Shown piece by piece: positions 48,858-52,033 of a stretch of 52,033 nucleotides of DNA (the stretch's first letter is position 1; every line of letters starts with the position of its first letter). Source of the DNA: Candidatus Parcubacteria bacterium. Its GTDB lineage: Bacteria > Patescibacteriota > Saccharimonadia > Saccharimonadales > Saccharimonadaceae. The position numbers and the translations under genes are program-made. The stretch is taken from positions 1-52,033 of the forward strand of contig JAEYUN010000013.1 in NCBI GenBank assembly GCA_023432475.1, read 5' to 3'. The notes beneath the pieces are model-generated. The model searched no databases and was not told the DNA's origin. It saw only the letters and a list, made by a program, of their open reading frames with translations.

Positions 48858-50283
48858 CTCACTCACCAAAACCATCGACCAATTTACGCCACTCGACGAA
48901 ACCGTGCGGCTGTATAGTTGCGGCCCGACCGTGTACGACCATGTCCATATCGGCAATCTCAGCGCTTTTATATTTGCCGACACTTTGCGCCGCGTACTGA
49001 GCGCCAACGGTTTTAACGCTAAGCATGTCATGAATTTTACGGATGTCGACGACAAAACCATCCAGCGTAGCCGAGAAGAACATCCTAACGAAGAACTGCT
49101 GACAGCTCTTCAGCTCACCACCCAGCACTATAGTGAACTATTTCTAAGCGACATGACGGCGGTTGGCAATGACATCGATGCTATCGACTTTATTCGCGCC
49201 ACCGACTCGAGCGTAATTGCTGGTATGCAAGACCACATACGCTCACTTGTCAGCCAAGGTTTTGCTTATGCCGCCGAAGACGGTATTTATTTCAGTATTG
49301 ATGCCTATAAAAAATCCGGCAAAGTTTATGGTCAGCTGGTCGACGTCAGCGTAGATTCGACGTCTCAGGCCCGGATCAAAAATGACGAATACGACAAAGA
49401 ATCAGCCCATGACTTCGCGCTCTGGAAAATTAAACAAGCAGGTGAACCGGCTTGGGAATTTAACGTCAATGGCCAAGACTTTAGCGGTCGGCCCGGTTGG
49501 CATATCGAGTGTTCGGTTATGAGTAAGCTAGGTCTCGGTCAGCCCTTCGACATTCATACCGGCGGTATTGACCTGATGTTCCCTCACCACGAAAACGAAA
49601 TCGCTCAAAGTACGGCTGGCCAGGACTCAACCGTATACGCTCAGTTTTTTACCCACAACGAACATATTTTGGTTGACGGAAAAAAAATGAGTAAGAGCCT
49701 CGGTAATTTTTATACACTTGACGACCTTAAGAAAAAAAGTATCGACCCTCTAGCTTTCCGCCTGCTAGTTTTGCAGTCCCACTACCGCAGATCATCTAAC
49801 TTCAGCTTAGAGGCCATCGAATCAGCCACTAACCGTTTGCGGCACTGGCGCGAACTCGCATGCCTGCGCTGGCAAGTCCACGATACACTACGAGATGACG
49901 ACGAGAAGGATACCGCTCACGACGTCAACGGTATCATATTGGCCGCGCCGCACGCTGCACTCGAAGCTCTCAACAATGACCTTAACATGCCAGCAGCCCT
50001 AGCCGTTATCGAAACCGCCTTTGATGCCGTAGAAGCAGTCGCACTGGACAAGATCCAATATCACGCCCTAAGCCAGTTCTTAGAGTGGCTGGATGAGGTA
50101 TTCGGGCTGCAACTCCTGGCCAGCACGCCCGATATAAGCGAAGAACACAAACGGCTAATACTCGAACGAACTCGGGCGCGTGACCAAAAGAACTGGGAGC
50201 GGTCCGACGATATTCGTCACCAGTTAGCAGAAGAAGGCGTCGAACTACGTGACCTCAACGGCCGCACTGTCTGGACTCGTTAA
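48838..50283 (+). CDS. cysS: Cysteinyl-tRNA synthetase
   Basis: 481 aa from ATG 48838 (the family usually begins within a few residues of LKLYNSLT; ATG 48829 is an alternative). Class I motifs: YSCGPTVYDHVHIGNLSAF (zinc Cys and HIGH-like HIGN), GWHIECSVM, FPHHENEIAQ with zinc ligands, and KKMSKSLGN. C-terminal anticodon-binding helices RTRARDQKNWERSDDIRHQL are present. Full length, and zinc site kept. Confidence 0.96.
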   Translation: MPLKLYNSLTKTIDQFTPLDETVRLYSCGPTVYDHVHIGNLSAFIFADTLRRVLSANGFNAKHVMNFTDVDDKTIQRSREEHPNEELLTALQLTTQHYSELFLSDMTAVGNDIDAIDFIRATDSSVIAGMQDHIRSLVSQGFAYAAEDGIYFSIDAYKKSGKVYGQLVDVSVDSTSQARIKNDEYDKESAHDFALWKIKQAGEPAWEFNVNGQDFSGRPGWHIECSVMSKLGLGQPFDIHTGGIDLMFPHHENEIAQSTAGQDSTVYAQFFTHNEHILVDGKKMSKSLGNFYTLDDLKKKSIDPLAFRLLVLQSHYRRSSNFSLEAIESATNRLRHWRELACLRWQVHDTLRDDDEKDTAHDVNGIILAAPHAALEALNNDLNMPAALAVIETAFDAVEAVALDKIQYHALSQFLEWLDEVFGLQLLASTPDISEEHKRLILERTRARDQKNWERSDDIRHQLAEEGVELRDLNGRTVWTR

Positions 50284-50292
50284 GCTTATCAA

Positions 50293-51426
50293 TTAAGCGG
50301 CTTTTTTCAATTTTTTGCGAGCTTTTTCACGCTTTATGTCGGCCTGTCGCCGTTTTTCAGCGTATTCGAGATAGTCTATCCATAAAACCCTTATACAGCC
50401 GGCTATTGGTATAGAGATAAGACCACCGACTATACCAAACAAACTGGCGCCGATAAGTATTGACACTAACACCCAAAGAACCGAAAGCTCAACTGTCTTA
50501 GACTGTATTCGCGGCGCGATAATATTGTTTTCAATCTGCTGATATATAACAAAAAATATCGCATAAATAACCGCCGCCCAGAACGAGTTGAGCAGAAGTA
50601 TCAGCGACACCAGAACACCGGCGATTGTCGCGCCGACCATTGGTATCATGGTCATAATGAAGACTATGACGGCAAGCGGCAGGGCAAGATTGGCCGGTAC
50701 GGTTAAACTAGGTATGGCACTGAGTATCAAAAGAGCTATAAACGAAACACTGGCGCCCGTTGCCGCTATGGCAATCTGACCATTAACAAAACCGGTAACA
50801 ACTCTATACATTTTATTGACCGAAGCCCGGTGACGTTCCAGTTTGTCTTGGTCGGTGTAAAGCCCCCAAGCTTTTTTAACCCACATAGGCCCCTCGACTA
50901 GCATGAAGAAACAAAGTACTAGTATGAAGACAAGGTTAAATAAACCGTTCAAGGCGGCTGAAACACCGTTAACTAAACCAACCGCCAACTGATTCGATAG
51001 TTCAGCAGCTTGTGACTTGGCTGACTCAACGGCGCTCGCAACGGCTTCGTTGAGGTTATAGCGGTCAATAAAATTATCCAGCAAATAGCGCTGGGAAGTC
51101 GCCCGATCAATCAGATCAGGCACCGTCTGGGCGAACTTGGCGGTTTGCTCAAGTATCGGCGGTACTACCAGGAACATAATAGCCGTCAAAAGACCTATAA
51201 CTATTAGGTAGGCTAGTCCAGTGGCACTAACGCGGCTTTTGCTGGGTAGTTTATGGGATATCCAGCTAACCGGCGAGTTAAGTGCCAGTGCCAAAAACAG
51301 CGCCGCGCCAATAATAATTAGGGCACCGCGTGAGAGATAAATCAAGCCTATAGCGGCTATAAAACCAATCACCACCAAACCGAACCGGACAAATGTCTTT
51401 GTGTCGATATCTACCTTTACCTTCAT
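50293..51426 (-). CDS. AI-2E family transporter-like permease
   Basis: 377 aa with seven to eight membrane helices arranged in the PF01594 manner: an N-terminal helix pair, a long soluble loop (about 95-150), and a C-terminal bundle ending with YQQIENNIIAPRIQSKTVEL, the family signature, then a Lys-rich tail. Members move quorum signals, Na+/H+ or other substrates; specificity cannot be told. The gene converges on cysS, 9 bases apart. Confidence 0.85.
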   Translation of the reverse strand: MKVKVDIDTKTFVRFGLVVIGFIAAIGLIYLSRGALIIIGAALFLALALNSPVSWISHKLPSKSRVSATGLAYLIVIGLLTAIMFLVVPPILEQTAKFAQTVPDLIDRATSQRYLLDNFIDRYNLNEAVASAVESAKSQAAELSNQLAVGLVNGVSAALNGLFNLVFILVLCFFMLVEGPMWVKKAWGLYTDQDKLERHRASVNKMYRVVTGFVNGQIAIAATGASVSFIALLILSAIPSLTVPANLALPLAVIVFIMTMIPMVGATIAGVLVSLILLLNSFWAAVIYAIFFVIYQQIENNIIAPRIQSKTVELSVLWVLVSILIGASLFGIVGGLISIPIAGCIRVLWIDYLEYAEKRRQADIKREKARKKLKKAA

Positions 51427-51433
51427 GAGGCGT

Positions 51434-51442
51434 ATTATGACA
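51434..51442 (-). promoter_or_regulatory. Extended -10 of the AI-2E family gene
   Basis: Minus strand TGT-CATAAT, ending 7 nt before ATG 51426. Confidence 0.5.
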
Positions 51443-51468
51443 GATTAAAATCTGAAATACAAATAAAT

Positions 51469-51600
51469 CTAGCTACCGTAAAGCGAACCAATACCAGCAA
51501 ACACCACTAGGGACAAAGCTGCCACGACTGCTACCATGAGTAAAATTCTATTTAAATCAGGATTAACATTTGAGCTGGTTTTGGTTTTTGTGCTTTTCAT
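51469..51600 (-). CDS. Tiny single-pass membrane protein
   Basis: 43 aa: polar basic N terminus (MKSTKTKTSSNVNPD) and one hydrophobic helix (about residues 20-38, LLMVAVVAALSLVVFAGIG). An extended -10 ends exactly 7 nt before its ATG, which supports expression. No family recognised. Confidence 0.5.
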   Translation of the reverse strand: MKSTKTKTSSNVNPDLNRILLMVAVVAALSLVVFAGIGSLYGS

Positions 51601-51607
51601 AACTCTT

Positions 51608-51616
51608 ATGATATCA
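51608..51616 (-). promoter_or_regulatory. Extended -10 of the 43-aa membrane protein
   Basis: Minus strand TGA-TATCAT, ending 7 nt before ATG 51600 and overlapping the stop of the deacetylase gene. Confidence 0.45.
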
Positions 51617-52033
51617 CAGCTCTAACATCTCTGGGACAGTCATAAAACTGTAGCCCTTCACGCGAAGTTGACTAACTATCAACGGTATAGCTGCCCGCGT
51701 CGAGGCGGTATGGTCATAGTGGGGGTGGAGCAAGATTATCGAGCCTGGTCGCACTCGTGCCACCACGTCGGCCGCAATCTGCTCGGCTGTCCGCTCGCTA
51801 CCCTCCGGCACTAAAACGTCTCGTGATATATCTGGCCTGTTATGACGGGCTAGATAAAGTGGCAGCAGCGCAAGTTTATAGTTATAAGGCGGGCGAAAGG
51901 GAATAACCCCGTCGTAACCTGCCGTTTTAATGACCTCGTCGGTTAGCTCAATCTCGCGCGCCAACTGGCTCGGTGCCATAAAAACTAGGGCGTTATGGCT
52001 ATAACCGTGGTTACCAACCGCATGACCAGCCGC
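51614..52033 (-). CDS. Polysaccharide deacetylase, NodB domain (5' end outside window)
   Basis: The frame is open to the right edge and reads AAGHAVGNHGYSHNALVFMA before ATG 51979, so the gene starts beyond the window; about 139 residues are visible. GNHGYSH is the metal-binding NodB motif, FRPPYNY the RxPY motif, and IILLHPHYD the last motif (LHP in place of LHD). It removes acetyl groups from peptidoglycan or another N-acetyl polysaccharide, probably outside the cell. Confidence 0.85.
   Translation of the reverse strand, partial: AAGHAVGNHGYSHNALVFMAPSQLAREIELTDEVIKTAGYDGVIPFRPPYNYKLALLPLYLARHNRPDISRDVLVPEGSERTAEQIAADVVARVRPGSIILLHPHYDHTASTRAAIPLIVSQLRVKGYSFMTVPEMLEL

Overview
The window looks like a chromosome segment from a Patescibacteria/CPR bacterium, most likely Candidatus Saccharibacteria (TM7). 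Reasons: very compact gene packing, small versions of housekeeping proteins, a zinc-free L33, a TM7-style glycogen gene set, and a Gram-positive-type type IV secretion (T4SS) locus. TGA ends many genes (for example the pseudouridine synthase and dnaX), so the code is standard and not the TGA=Gly code of Gracilibacteria/Absconditabacteria. The species assignment is inference; no rRNA is present.

Layout. 0-8 kb: partial rluD-type synthase, holB, a TPR protein, tRNA-Thr(TGT), tRNA-Tyr, an alpha/beta hydrolase broken by a TAG, a GH13 enzyme, tgt, tRNA-Thr(GGT), a decayed deaminase, PspC, L33. 8-13 kb: minus-strand glycogen operon (GT4 synthase-like, GH57, GH15, unknown). 13-19 kb: flavodoxin-like oxidoreductase, tRNA-Trp, P-loop kinase, YgjP-like metallopeptidase, orphan histidine kinase, two tail-like genes and a collagen-like minus-strand protein. 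19-41 kb: the normally contiguous secE-nusG-rplK-rplA-rplJ-rplL cluster, opened at three points. A secreted actinobacterial-looking protein sits after nusG; tsaC, a small membrane protein and a 10-kb T4SS island sit between rplK and rplA; an AT-richer nucleotide island (nucleotidyltransferase fusion, deaminase, HIT, thyA, DHFR) sits between rplA and rplJ. 41-52 kb: dnaX, dnaB, a membrane glycosyltransferase, ybaB, recR, DHH phosphoesterase, cysS, AI-2E-type permease and a partial polysaccharide deacetylase.

Two expression styles are visible. Most housekeeping genes and tRNAs have a -10 box (often extended, TGnTAnnnT) ending only 7-12 nt before the start codon or tRNA, so their mRNAs should be leaderless or nearly so; this pattern also corrects many start codons. 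Ribosomal-protein genes and the GC-rich accessory genes instead have leaders and Shine-Dalgarno sites. Hand counts of single 60-nt lines gave about 62% GC in the T4SS ATPase and the secreted protein, 53% in dnaB and 42% in the nucleotide island, which suggests a mosaic of three origins.

The most notable system is the T4SS island (23.4-33.65 kb): a ParA/MinD-like ATPase, pilin-like protein, VirB6/TrbL-like channel, a VirB4 split into two genes, a VirB8-like protein and a cell-wall hydrolase fusing a lytic transglycosylase to an M15 DD-carboxypeptidase. It begins with a hairpin-rich leader carrying a repeated CCGGAC-hairpin and ends with three hairpins. Together with the secreted surface protein and the collagen/tail-like proteins it could serve attachment to, and exchange with, an actinobacterial host; that role is inference.
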